Shown: positions 50,470-58,137 of the stretch, one piece after another
Layout: each line of letters begins with the position of its first letter
Numbering within the stretch: position 1 is the stretch's first letter
Assembly: GCF_026676115.1 (NCBI RefSeq)
Contig: NZ_JAPONB010000003.1
Coordinates: 124,001 to 188,000, forward strand
Origin: Salinimicrobium sp. TH3
GTDB taxonomy: Bacteria; Bacteroidota; Bacteroidia; Flavobacteriales; Flavobacteriaceae
Length of the DNA: 64,000 bases
Direction: 5' to 3'
Position numbers and translations under genes: made by a program
The notes under the pieces: generated by a model
Seen by the model: only the letters and a program-made list of their open reading frames with translations
Database searches by the model: none
What the model was told of the DNA's origin: nothing

Positions 50470-50589
50470 TGCCAACAACATATAAAAACAATGCTTAATT
50501 TGTTCTTGAATCGAAATTCCGTGCTCGCTTGCTTAGCGGATTGTCCTGCGGACAATCAAGCTCACCAGCTCGCATACGAGACGTTAGCT
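50470..50589 (+). repeat. attC 51 (short deletion)
   Basis: Common class in which the right arm reads CTCGCATACGAG: nine bases of CTGTTTTTATACG are missing, so the outer stem cannot form fully. Confidence 0.82.
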
Positions 50590-50612
50590 ACCATCTAACC
50601 AAAAACCCAAAA

Positions 50613-51488
50613 ATGAAAAAAACATTAAAAGTTGTCGGAGTAGTAATTCTAATTTTAATCTTATTTACAGCTGGTGCAGGATTCTATTTCTATAAAACAG
50701 ATCCAATGGTTAAAGCCATAGTAGACAATGATGAATCTAAGCTTTATTATTTTCCAGTAAAGGAAATGGAAGATATGAACGATTTAAAATATTCTGAGAC
50801 CATTCTTAGAGTCGAAGATTCCCTGAACATTTACTCATACTACTTTCAGGCAGCAACAGAAGAACCAAAAGGGAATATATTTTTCATTCACGGTGCCGGT
50901 GGAAATGTAAGTAAGTATAAAGTCTTGATTAAGCCTCTTGTGGAGAATGGATATGGAGTATATACAGTAGACTGGCGAGGTTATGGCAATTCGACTGGTA
51001 AACCAGGTTATAAGGGAGTACTGAAAGATACAGAAGTTGCATTTGCCGACTTTAAAAATAAAACAGAGTCTGATAGTTTAAAAATGATAGTTTACGGCAC
51101 CTCTCTTGGAGGCCAACTTGCCGTAAAAATAACGGCCGACAACCAAAATGAAATCGATGCCCTTGTTTTGGATGGAAGTATCCAGTCTGCTCAACAAATG
51201 GCAATTGATTATGCCCCAGTGGACTTTTTGAAGGAGAAAGCGAGGAAAAATCCCAAGAATTTTAATCAGGATTATGTGGCTATTCGTGACATTAAAGAAA
51301 TTTCCAATACGCCAAAACTAATTATTCACAGCCAGTTAGACCGTGATGTTTCGTTCATACAAGGAGAAAATTTGTATGAAGCAGCTAAAGAACCGAAAGA
51401 ATTTTGGATAACGGACACAAAACATATAATGACTTTAAAGGAACATCCTAACGAAGCTATTCAAAGGATTGATGAACTAATACGATAG
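50613..51488 (+). CDS. Cassette 52: alpha/beta hydrolase with membrane anchor
   Basis: 291 aa. An N-terminal helix (residues 6-26) anchors it. The hydrolase fold shows the oxyanion loop HGAGGN (93-98), DWRGYGNS, the nucleophile elbow G-T-S164-L-G, an acid in SQLDRDV and the catalytic His in DTKHIMT. Such proteins are esterases, lipases or peptidases; BEM46-like membrane hydrolases have this layout. The substrate is unknown. Confidence 0.8.
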   Translation: MKKTLKVVGVVILILILFTAGAGFYFYKTDPMVKAIVDNDESKLYYFPVKEMEDMNDLKYSETILRVEDSLNIYSYYFQAATEEPKGNIFFIHGAGGNVSKYKVLIKPLVENGYGVYTVDWRGYGNSTGKPGYKGVLKDTEVAFADFKNKTESDSLKMIVYGTSLGGQLAVKITADNQNEIDALVLDGSIQSAQQMAIDYAPVDFLKEKARKNPKNFNQDYVAIRDIKEISNTPKLIIHSQLDRDVSFIQGENLYEAAKEPKEFWITDTKHIMTLKEHPNEAIQRIDELIR

Positions 51489-51615
51489 CTTAAACTGTAT
51501 AAAAACAATGATTAAATTAGTCTCAATTCAAAACATCATGCTCGCTAGCTTAGCGGATCGTCCTGCTGACAATCAGGCTCCCCAGCTCGCACTGTTTTTA
51601 TTCGAGACGTTGGCA
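51489..51615 (+). repeat. attC 52 (decayed)
   Basis: The core is TTAAAC instead of CTAAC, and the inner hairpin has mutations on both arms (GATCGTCC/TGACAATC). It lies where expected after cassette 52 (start TTAGCTACC). Confidence 0.7.
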
Positions 51616-51620
51616 TACAT

Positions 51621-52268
51621 ATGAAAAAAATACTGATCACATTATTTTTAGGTCTGTTTTTATCCTGTAGTTCTAAAGAAAATTTAGAAGGAACCTGGAT
51701 TGGAGCTTATTCCTATTCGACTAATTCCGACTCCAAAAAGATGCCAACACGAATTGTCATTACTTTCGAAAAAGATGAATACTTTGCAAAAAGCTTTAAA
51801 TACGACTATAGATCGGAATCCGACTTTGAAAAGGGAACCTATGAATATAATAGGGACACTATTTTCTATAACTCTGACCAGACAAATACGGCCCTTCTTG
51901 AAATCATAAGTAAGGATAGTTTGGTTATAAAAGGATTGGAAGGAGCCAATAATACTGTCTTTAAAAGACTTCATGATTCATTGAAAAGCAGATCCGAAAA
52001 TATTGATTTAAAAGGCAAGCGCTTCTTAAGAACATCTTTAAATTATACTGATACCCTGAATTTCATAAATGATAGTATAATCATCAAGAGTTGGGAAAAT
52101 AATAGGACATTGGAAATACATTGGGAAAGAATTAGCCATAACGGCTTTGAAATTCTTTTTGTGGACTTGGATATCCCATATATTATTACGAAGGGAAGAG
52201 ATGGAACAATAAAACTGACCGGCCTACATAAAAATAGGTATGAGTTAGAACTTAGAGAATTGGAATAA
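51621..52268 (+). CDS. Cassette 53: lipocalin-like lipoprotein
   Basis: 215 aa starting 11 bases after the crossover; lipobox LFLSC (Cys16). ENLEGTWIGAYSYST followed by repeated strand pairs (RIVITFEKDEYF, KGTYEYNRDTIFY, SLVIKGLEG) resembles the start of lipocalin-like lipoproteins. It is the last cassette and should be the oldest. Ligand unknown. Confidence 0.66.
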   Translation: MKKILITLFLGLFLSCSSKENLEGTWIGAYSYSTNSDSKKMPTRIVITFEKDEYFAKSFKYDYRSESDFEKGTYEYNRDTIFYNSDQTNTALLEIISKDSLVIKGLEGANNTVFKRLHDSLKSRSENIDLKGKRFLRTSLNYTDTLNFINDSIIIKSWENNRTLEIHWERISHNGFEILFVDLDIPYIITKGRDGTIKLTGLHKNRYELELRELE

Positions 52269-52274
52269 TAAGTA

Positions 52275-52421
52275 TGCCAACACTGTATAAAAACAATACT
52301 TAAACCAGTCTCAAATCCATCCCGATAGCTATCGGGACCTTGCTCGCTTGCAACGCCTAATTGTCCTGCGGACAATCAAACTCGCCCGCTCGCTCGCACT
52401 GTCTTTAAAGGACCGTCGACA
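52275..52421 (+). repeat. attC 53 (decayed, end of array)
   Basis: The left half is good (GTATGCCAACACTGTATAAAAAC) but the right end reads TGTCTTTAAAGGACCGTCGAC, so the GTT core is lost. A palindrome CCCGATAGCTATCGGG is inserted in the left shoulder (52321-52336). Confidence 0.68.
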
Positions 52422-52649
52422 ATAATTAATTATATGGTCTTTTAGGATAAAAAATAAATTAGGGTTGAGATTTAAGAACTGCTCGATTTCTATTTTAATA
52501 CTTCATAGAATACCTTCTACAGTTACCTCCCCGCAACCTAATTCTGCCGATGAAATTCTTTTCCAGAAATTACAATTATAGAACTAATGCCTTAATTTAG
52601 CATCTCATAACTTTTGTCCATAAACTGTTCTCCAAATTATAATTTTAAT

Positions 52650-54872
52650 ATGAATACAGATTCATCCTCTTCGGTAACTGCCCGCACAATTGGATTTTTT
52701 GGTGCGTTAGGTATTGGGGTGGGAGCCATGGTAGGGGGCGGAATACTGGCCCTGGCGGGAGTAGCTTTTGCCGTGAGTGGCCCTTCGGCGATCCTGGCCT
52801 TTGCGCTTAATGGATTGATCGCATTTATTACTGCTCTTAGTTTTGCTGAAATGGCTTCGGCAAACCCACAGTCGGGCGGTACCTATACCTATGCCAAAAA
52901 GGCTTTATCCCTTCAGGTTGCATTTGGGGTAGGGTGGATCGTTTGGTTTGCTTCCCTGGTGGCGGCAGTTCTATATGCTCTTGGGTTTGGGGCCTTTGCG
53001 GTGTTTGCTCTTCAGCAAATTCCCTCAGATGGACTTGGTAGTATCCTTGAGTTTGGAATGCTGCCGGTTTTGCTGGCTTTGGGAGCCATAGGATACTTCG
53101 CTTTTAGCCTTACCAGAGGTTCCGGTGATGGGGGCGCAGTCATTAATATTGGTAAACTGGCCGTATTTACAGTACTCATAGCCGGCGGACTCGCTGTTTT
53201 TGTGAAAACTCCCTTTAGTCAAATAACTCAAAGCCTCGATCCCTTCTTCTCAGATGGCTTTAGCGGAGTGATCGCAGCGATGGGTTACACCTTTATCGCT
53301 CTTCAGGGATTTGATTTAATTGGTTCTGCCGCCGGAGAAATTAAAACTCCCGAAAAAATTATTCCCAAAGCGATGATGTGGACACTTGCAGTAGGTCTTT
53401 TAATATACCTGCCCTTGCTTTTTCTAATGTCGACAGTAGGTGTGCAGCCGGGAGAGTCAATAACAGAGTTGAGTAAGCAGGATCCCGAAACCGTTTTGGC
53501 TGTTGCTGCACAAAATTATCTTGGAGCCTTTGGGTTCTGGCTGGTTTTAGTGGCGGGTATATTTTCAATGTTGTCGGCGTTACAGGCCAACCTCTTTGCA
53601 GCTTCACGAATCTCGCTGAGCATGGCGAAAGACCGTACCTTAAACCATCATCTTTCAAATATCAATAAGAAATTCGGAACGCCGGTAACTTCAATTTTAG
53701 TTACCTGTGGAATTGTAGGATTTCTGGTTCTGATCCTGCCAGATTTGGCGGCGGCCGGTGCGGCTTCGAGTTTGATCTTTCTCATAACTTTTGCGCTTGC
53801 GCATCTTATCATGATCTTGATGCGAAATCGGGGATACAAAGAGAGTAAAACCTTCAGGGCGCCTTTTTTTCCAGGTCTTCCCATTGTGGGAATAATTTCA
53901 TGTTTGGGGCTTGCAGTATTTCAGGCCATTGTGGTGCCGGCTGCCGGAATAATCGCAATGATATGGCTTCTCATTGGAGCAGTTCTTTTTGTATCATTTT
54001 TTGTGAAAAAGGCCCGGGCTATTGAAGCCTCAGAACATGCCCTGGATCCCGATCTTGTGCGGTTAAGAGGTTTAAGCCCTCTCGTGCTGCTCCCAATCTC
54101 CAATCCGGCGAACGCAGAATCCATGGTTTTCCTTGCGAATGCCCTGGCACCTCCGGTAATAGGAAGAATTTTGCTGCATTCGATCGTTATTCCAAGTACA
54201 GAAAAGGATGATCTTGAGAAACGTCTCTTGTCAAGCCGGGATGTCACCCAGTACGCACTTAGAGCCTCTTTTGAAGCAGGGTTGCGACCAGAAACTCTTA
54301 CCACCATTGCTGAGCATCCATGGGAAGAGATTGAACGGGTTATCAAAATTCATAATTGCAGCAGTTTATTGATGGGGTTGAGTAACTTAAATGACTTTCA
54401 AACAAATCAAAATCTTGAAAAACTGGTAAAACATACAAAGGCAGATGTGGTGGTTTTCCGGCAGCCTTATAGCGGTTGGAAGATTACTGCAGCAAAAAAA
54501 ATCTTTATTCCGGTAGCCGGTTTTGAAAGTCATGACCCTCTACGGGCACGCGTTGCTGCCAGCCTGTGGCGTACTTCACAGCCTGAAATTACATTTATTC
54601 AAATTCTGCCAGTGAATACACCGCGGGAAACAGTCGAAAAAAATAATTTAAGGCTTTCCCGTTTTGCAGGGCGCATAATACCAGGGAAGACCGAGGTGCG
54701 TATCCTCACAAGTGATGATGTGGCATCAGAACTAATCACCCAGGCTGCCGGGCATGATCTCGTAATTATGGGATTGGGGAAAGCCGGCAAAAATCAAAAG
54801 GCTTTTGGGCACCTGGCTCTCACCCTTGCCGAAAAAACTGATACAGCATTGATCTTTATAAGTCAGAAATAA
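52650..54872 (+). CDS. APC-family amino-acid permease with UspA-like C-terminal domain
   Basis: 740 aa from the ATG at 52650. About twelve membrane helices with the APC-type GIGVGAMVGGGILALAG in helix 1 and FAEMASANPQSGGTYTYAKK in helix 2-3 form residues 12-455. The remaining 280 residues contain two cytosolic UspA-like halves (ending VIMGLGKAGKNQ and ALIFISQK), an architecture known for amino-acid or polyamine transporters in Bacteroidota. The substrate cannot be read. Base composition returns to that of the chromosome here. Confidence 0.85.
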   Translation: MNTDSSSSVTARTIGFFGALGIGVGAMVGGGILALAGVAFAVSGPSAILAFALNGLIAFITALSFAEMASANPQSGGTYTYAKKALSLQVAFGVGWIVWFASLVAAVLYALGFGAFAVFALQQIPSDGLGSILEFGMLPVLLALGAIGYFAFSLTRGSGDGGAVINIGKLAVFTVLIAGGLAVFVKTPFSQITQSLDPFFSDGFSGVIAAMGYTFIALQGFDLIGSAAGEIKTPEKIIPKAMMWTLAVGLLIYLPLLFLMSTVGVQPGESITELSKQDPETVLAVAAQNYLGAFGFWLVLVAGIFSMLSALQANLFAASRISLSMAKDRTLNHHLSNINKKFGTPVTSILVTCGIVGFLVLILPDLAAAGAASSLIFLITFALAHLIMILMRNRGYKESKTFRAPFFPGLPIVGIISCLGLAVFQAIVVPAAGIIAMIWLLIGAVLFVSFFVKKARAIEASEHALDPDLVRLRGLSPLVLLPISNPANAESMVFLANALAPPVIGRILLHSIVIPSTEKDDLEKRLLSSRDVTQYALRASFEAGLRPETLTTIAEHPWEEIERVIKIHNCSSLLMGLSNLNDFQTNQNLEKLVKHTKADVVVFRQPYSGWKITAAKKIFIPVAGFESHDPLRARVAASLWRTSQPEITFIQILPVNTPRETVEKNNLRLSRFAGRIIPGKTEVRILTSDDVASELITQAAGHDLVIMGLGKAGKNQKAFGHLALTLAEKTDTALIFISQK

Positions 54873-54989
54873 GAGATTTTTTGTCCAAACCTCTTTATAG
54901 AAGGATCACCTTGCTCGTTTGAAATTCATATTAAAGAGCGTGTACTTAGTATCTATCTCTTAAAACCTGAATGAAATTGTATTTAGTTA

Positions 54990-55802
54990 TTAATTGAGAA
55001 CCGGGGAAATAATCCCGTTAGTAAGACATTTTGCCACCAATTCAGCGGTATTTGTACAACCGCTTTTTTGAAGAATATTTCTTCTATGGGTTTTAATTGT
55101 ATGATGTGAGAGGTTAAGTTCTTCTGCGATTTTTTCCGCGTTAAATCCTTTGGATAAACTAATCACAATTTGTTTTTCCCTTTCTGTTAGGAGCTCCAAA
55201 AAATCATTTCCACCACCATCACATTCCCCGGGATCAAATCTCCCATTGGAAATATCAATGTTGTAGTAACATTTCCCGCCATTGAGATGAATAAAGGAAA
55301 CTACGTTGGTACTGGTCATCTTGAGGTGAGAAACATCTGTTTGAATACATAAAACATGCTCTGGTGTCCCATTTTCTAATACACTCAATGGAAATGCCTG
55401 GTACAACATGGTCCTTGTTTTTCCGCCTGCATCTTTCATCCGGTAAGAAAAAATATTTTTATAATTCAGGACATTTTCTCTATCTAAAAAAGAGGTGTAG
55501 AAATCACTTATCACTCTGCTTTTAAGGTTAATGATTTCAATTTCTACAGGAAGAACCGTTTGTAACAGGTCCTTTAGCTCAATATCCTTAACATCCTTAC
55601 CTACAAAACCCTCTGCTGAATCTGAAATATATTCCAGATTAAAATTGTGGAGATTCACAATATATAAATAGGAGTTGCCCGGGGCGAATATAGCGGCATA
55701 CTTCTTAAAGTCTTCAGAAATTTCAAAAGGGCGATACTCTTTTACCTTTTGGGAATATATCTCATTCCAGTAATCTGAGATCTTTTTAAATTTCTTTTGC
55801 AT
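54990..55802 (-). CDS. PAS-like/LuxR-type transcription factor
   Basis: 270 aa. Residues about 40-160 resemble a PAS sensor (AGGKTRTMLYQAFPL, HVLCIQTDVSHLK). Residues 203-262 are a LuxR/GerE helix-turn-helix: LLTEREKQIVISLSKGFNAE, EELNLSHHTIKTHRRNILQK. There is no receiver domain, so the signal should be a bound ligand or protein. Target genes are unknown; no partner kinase is adjacent. Confidence 0.85.
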   Translation of the reverse strand: MQKKFKKISDYWNEIYSQKVKEYRPFEISEDFKKYAAIFAPGNSYLYIVNLHNFNLEYISDSAEGFVGKDVKDIELKDLLQTVLPVEIEIINLKSRVISDFYTSFLDRENVLNYKNIFSYRMKDAGGKTRTMLYQAFPLSVLENGTPEHVLCIQTDVSHLKMTSTNVVSFIHLNGGKCYYNIDISNGRFDPGECDGGGNDFLELLTEREKQIVISLSKGFNAEKIAEELNLSHHTIKTHRRNILQKSGCTNTAELVAKCLTNGIISPVLN

Positions 55803-56372
55803 GTAGGGGTTTTAGATGATAAATATAAGAATTATCAAAACCCGTATAAATTTGCATCAATTTTTTAAAACGCTTCACAAGATTATTTATCGGAATAAAA
55901 AAACCTTCAGGAAATCCTGAAGGTTTTAGGTCAATTATTTCTTTGAAGTAATTGAAATTTGATCACATAAATGTTATTACCCCTAATAGAACATTCCGGA
56001 AGCATCTTCCTGGTGAATCAAAACTATTATTCAAGTCGATAATTTGATGATGCTAAGATAGAAACCATTATACTTTCAAAAAATACCACAAAAAAGGTAA
56101 TTTCATGAACAGGAATCGAATATCAATTTAGAAATGGGATACACATATTTTTGATTTTTAAGTTATTGAATCAAAAGTATATAAAGCCAGTACCAGACAA
56201 TTTTTGTTCGCAGCATCCCGTGAAAATCACTTTACTAAAATTCCAAATGGTCTCTGGATACGGGATTTGTAAAAATTAAGGCTTATTATCTAATACCCGG
56301 GATCCAAAAAGATGACGGCAGGCACAGTCATTAAAACCCTGAAAACTGTTAAATTTGAAGTAAATAAAAAAT
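55803..56372. other. Gap between divergent regulator and CDF genes
   Basis: 570 bases without an ORF of note. It contains a strong hairpin at 55898-55930. Promoters for both flanking genes are expected but I see no convincing consensus. Confidence 0.5.
55898..55930 (-). terminator. Orphan terminator hairpin
   Basis: AAACCTTCAGG-ATTT-CCTGAAGG followed by TTTTTTTATT when read on the minus strand. No minus-strand gene lies upstream of it before 56372, so it may end a small RNA. Confidence 0.6.
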
Positions 56373-57254
56373 ATGGGGCACGATCATTCTCATGATAATT
56401 CCGGAAAGAATCTTAAACTGGCTTTTTTTCTCAATCTTGGTTTTACAATTCTTGAATTTTTTGGAGGTATTTACGTAAACAGTGTTGCCATAGTCTCCGA
56501 TGCTGTACACGACTTGGGAGACAGTTTGTCCCTTGGTACTTCCTGGTACCTAGATAAGAAAAGTAAGCAGGATTCAAGTTCTACTTTTTCTTTCGGGTAT
56601 CGAAGATTCTCTCTTTTAGGAGCCTTGATCAATAGCCTGGTTTTAATAGCAGGTTCCATATATGTTATTTATGAAGCTGTTGGAAGGCTTTTTGAACCCG
56701 AACATTCCGATGCAGATGGAATGATCATTTTTGCGATAATAGGTGTCGCTGTGAACGGTTATGCAGCCTATAAGCTGAGTAGCGGGAAAACGATGAATGA
56801 AAAGGTAGTTTCATGGCATCTCCTCGAAGATGTTCTGGGGTGGGTAGCGGTCCTTGTGGTAGCAATAATTCTTAAATTTGAGGATATACATTACCTCGAT
56901 CCTGCGCTTTCCCTGTTGATCACCATGTATATTCTATGGAACGTTGTAAAACGGCTTAAAGAGACCCTGTTCATTTTTCTCCAGGGAGTTCCCAAAGAAA
57001 TCGATCTTGAGGAAATAAAAAGAAGACTTCTTGAAGTTGATAAAGTGGACTCTATGCACCATACCCATGTTTGGTCCCTGGAAGGAGAACACCACGTATT
57101 TACTGCTCATATTAAGCTAAAGTACATCACGGAATTCAGGGAAATCCTCGCAGCTAAGAGAGCAGTAAAGGATATCCTGAAAGAATATTCATTTGAACAT
57201 TACACCATCGAAACCGAGCTGGATAATGAAACCTGTGAACTCACACATGATTAA
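56373..57254 (+). CDS. Cation diffusion facilitator (CDF) metal exporter
   Basis: 293 aa. A His-rich N-terminus (MGHDHSHDNSG) precedes six membrane helices. The transport-site motifs are SDAVHDLGDS in helix 2 and HLLEDVLGW in helix 5. The cytosolic C-terminal domain (HHTHVWSLEGEHHVFTAHIK) completes a typical CzcD/ZitB-like protein, which exports zinc, cadmium or cobalt in exchange for protons. No metal regulator gene is adjacent. Confidence 0.9.
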   Translation: MGHDHSHDNSGKNLKLAFFLNLGFTILEFFGGIYVNSVAIVSDAVHDLGDSLSLGTSWYLDKKSKQDSSSTFSFGYRRFSLLGALINSLVLIAGSIYVIYEAVGRLFEPEHSDADGMIIFAIIGVAVNGYAAYKLSSGKTMNEKVVSWHLLEDVLGWVAVLVVAIILKFEDIHYLDPALSLLITMYILWNVVKRLKETLFIFLQGVPKEIDLEEIKRRLLEVDKVDSMHHTHVWSLEGEHHVFTAHIKLKYITEFREILAAKRAVKDILKEYSFEHYTIETELDNETCELTHD

Positions 57255-57360
57255 GAATACGGAGTTAATTTTTTTTATGAACCTAAGCTAATGCTGAAAC
57301 CACATAAAATATCCAGGTGAGCTTCTCTTTAGGAAATTAGGGGCGAGTAGCTGCAGGTAG

Positions 57361-58137
57361 CTAGTCTTTAAGTTCGATCCAAACAGGGGCGTGGTCGCTG
57401 GATTTTTCCCAGCCTCTTACATCTTTATCCACCCCTGCAGCTTTTAGCCTGTCGCTTAGATGTGGGCTTAGGAGAAAGTGGTCAATTCGAAGGCCGGCAT
57501 TTCTTTGGTAGGCATTTCTAAAATAATCCCAGAAAGTATAGATGGTCTCTTCAGGATGAAGTTTTCTTATGGCATCTGTCCATCCCTGCGCGACCAGGTT
57601 GTGAAATGCTTCCCTTACTTCAGGTCTAAAAAGGGCATCATCCACCCATCTTTCAGGCTTATACACATCTTTTTCGGTAGGCATGACATTGTAATCTCCG
57701 GTAAGGACAACAGGAACATTGTGATCCAGCAGCTCTTTTGCCCTTTTGGAAAAGCGCGCAAACCAACGCATCTTATATTCGAATTTTGGTCCTGGAGCAG
57801 GATTGCCGTTTGGCATATATAGGCAACCGATTACTGTATCATTTATAACTGCTTCTATGTAGCGACTTTGTTCATCTTCGGGTTCCCCTTCAAGTCCCCG
57901 GCTCATTTCCTGTATCTCAATATTTTCTTTTGCCAGGATAGCCACTCCATTCCAGCGTTTTTGACCGTGCCATATAGCTTTATATCCTGCTTCTTCAATC
58001 TCCGACTTCGGAATTTTTTCATCCGGTGACTTTAATTCCTGAAGGCAGACTACATCTGGTTTAGATTCTTTTAGCCACCTAAGCACTACTGGAAGCCTAG
58101 CGTTTATTCCATTTACATTGTAAGTGGCTATTTTCAT
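57361..58137 (-). CDS. xth: Exodeoxyribonuclease III (AP endonuclease)
   Basis: 258 aa. The EEP-nuclease motifs occur in order: ATYNVNGINARL, CLQELK with the metal Glu, Y-M-P-N-G-N, LTGDYNVMPTE, TFWDYF, LRIDHFLLS and SSDHAPVWIEL. The enzyme cleaves abasic sites in base-excision repair and degrades duplex DNA from 3' ends. The start overlaps the stop of the upstream sugar-dehydrogenase gene by four bases, so the two are co-transcribed. Confidence 0.93.
   Translation of the reverse strand: MKIATYNVNGINARLPVVLRWLKESKPDVVCLQELKSPDEKIPKSEIEEAGYKAIWHGQKRWNGVAILAKENIEIQEMSRGLEGEPEDEQSRYIEAVINDTVIGCLYMPNGNPAPGPKFEYKMRWFARFSKRAKELLDHNVPVVLTGDYNVMPTEKDVYKPERWVDDALFRPEVREAFHNLVAQGWTDAIRKLHPEETIYTFWDYFRNAYQRNAGLRIDHFLLSPHLSDRLKAAGVDKDVRGWEKSSDHAPVWIELKD

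Larger units (their letters stand above)
18551..52421 (+). mobile_element. Integron-like cassette array: recombinase, attI, 53 attC, 53 cassettes
   Basis: The recombinase gene is followed by an attI-like site at 19700-19740 and by 53 attC-like sites up to 52421. Crossover points (G^TT) are spaced about 250 to 1250 bases apart. All 41 cassette genes lie on the plus strand. Each cassette begins with TT plus 4-7 bases whose reverse complement precedes the AAC of the attC that ends it. Cassettes are more AT-rich than flanking chromosomal genes. In size and uniformity the array resembles a sedentary chromosomal integron, but the recombinase type, its orientation and the host phylum are unlike the classical examples. 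Confidence 0.88.

Noticed and set aside
20262-52421. CRISPR array
   Set aside because: Repeats are about 130 bases and separated by 250-1250 bases of gene-bearing DNA, with no cas genes. attC is the better explanation.
20262-52421. Tandem insertion sequences or MITEs
   Set aside because: There are no target-site duplications or transposase genes, and boundary bases are cassette-specific and self-complementary, which transposition would not produce.
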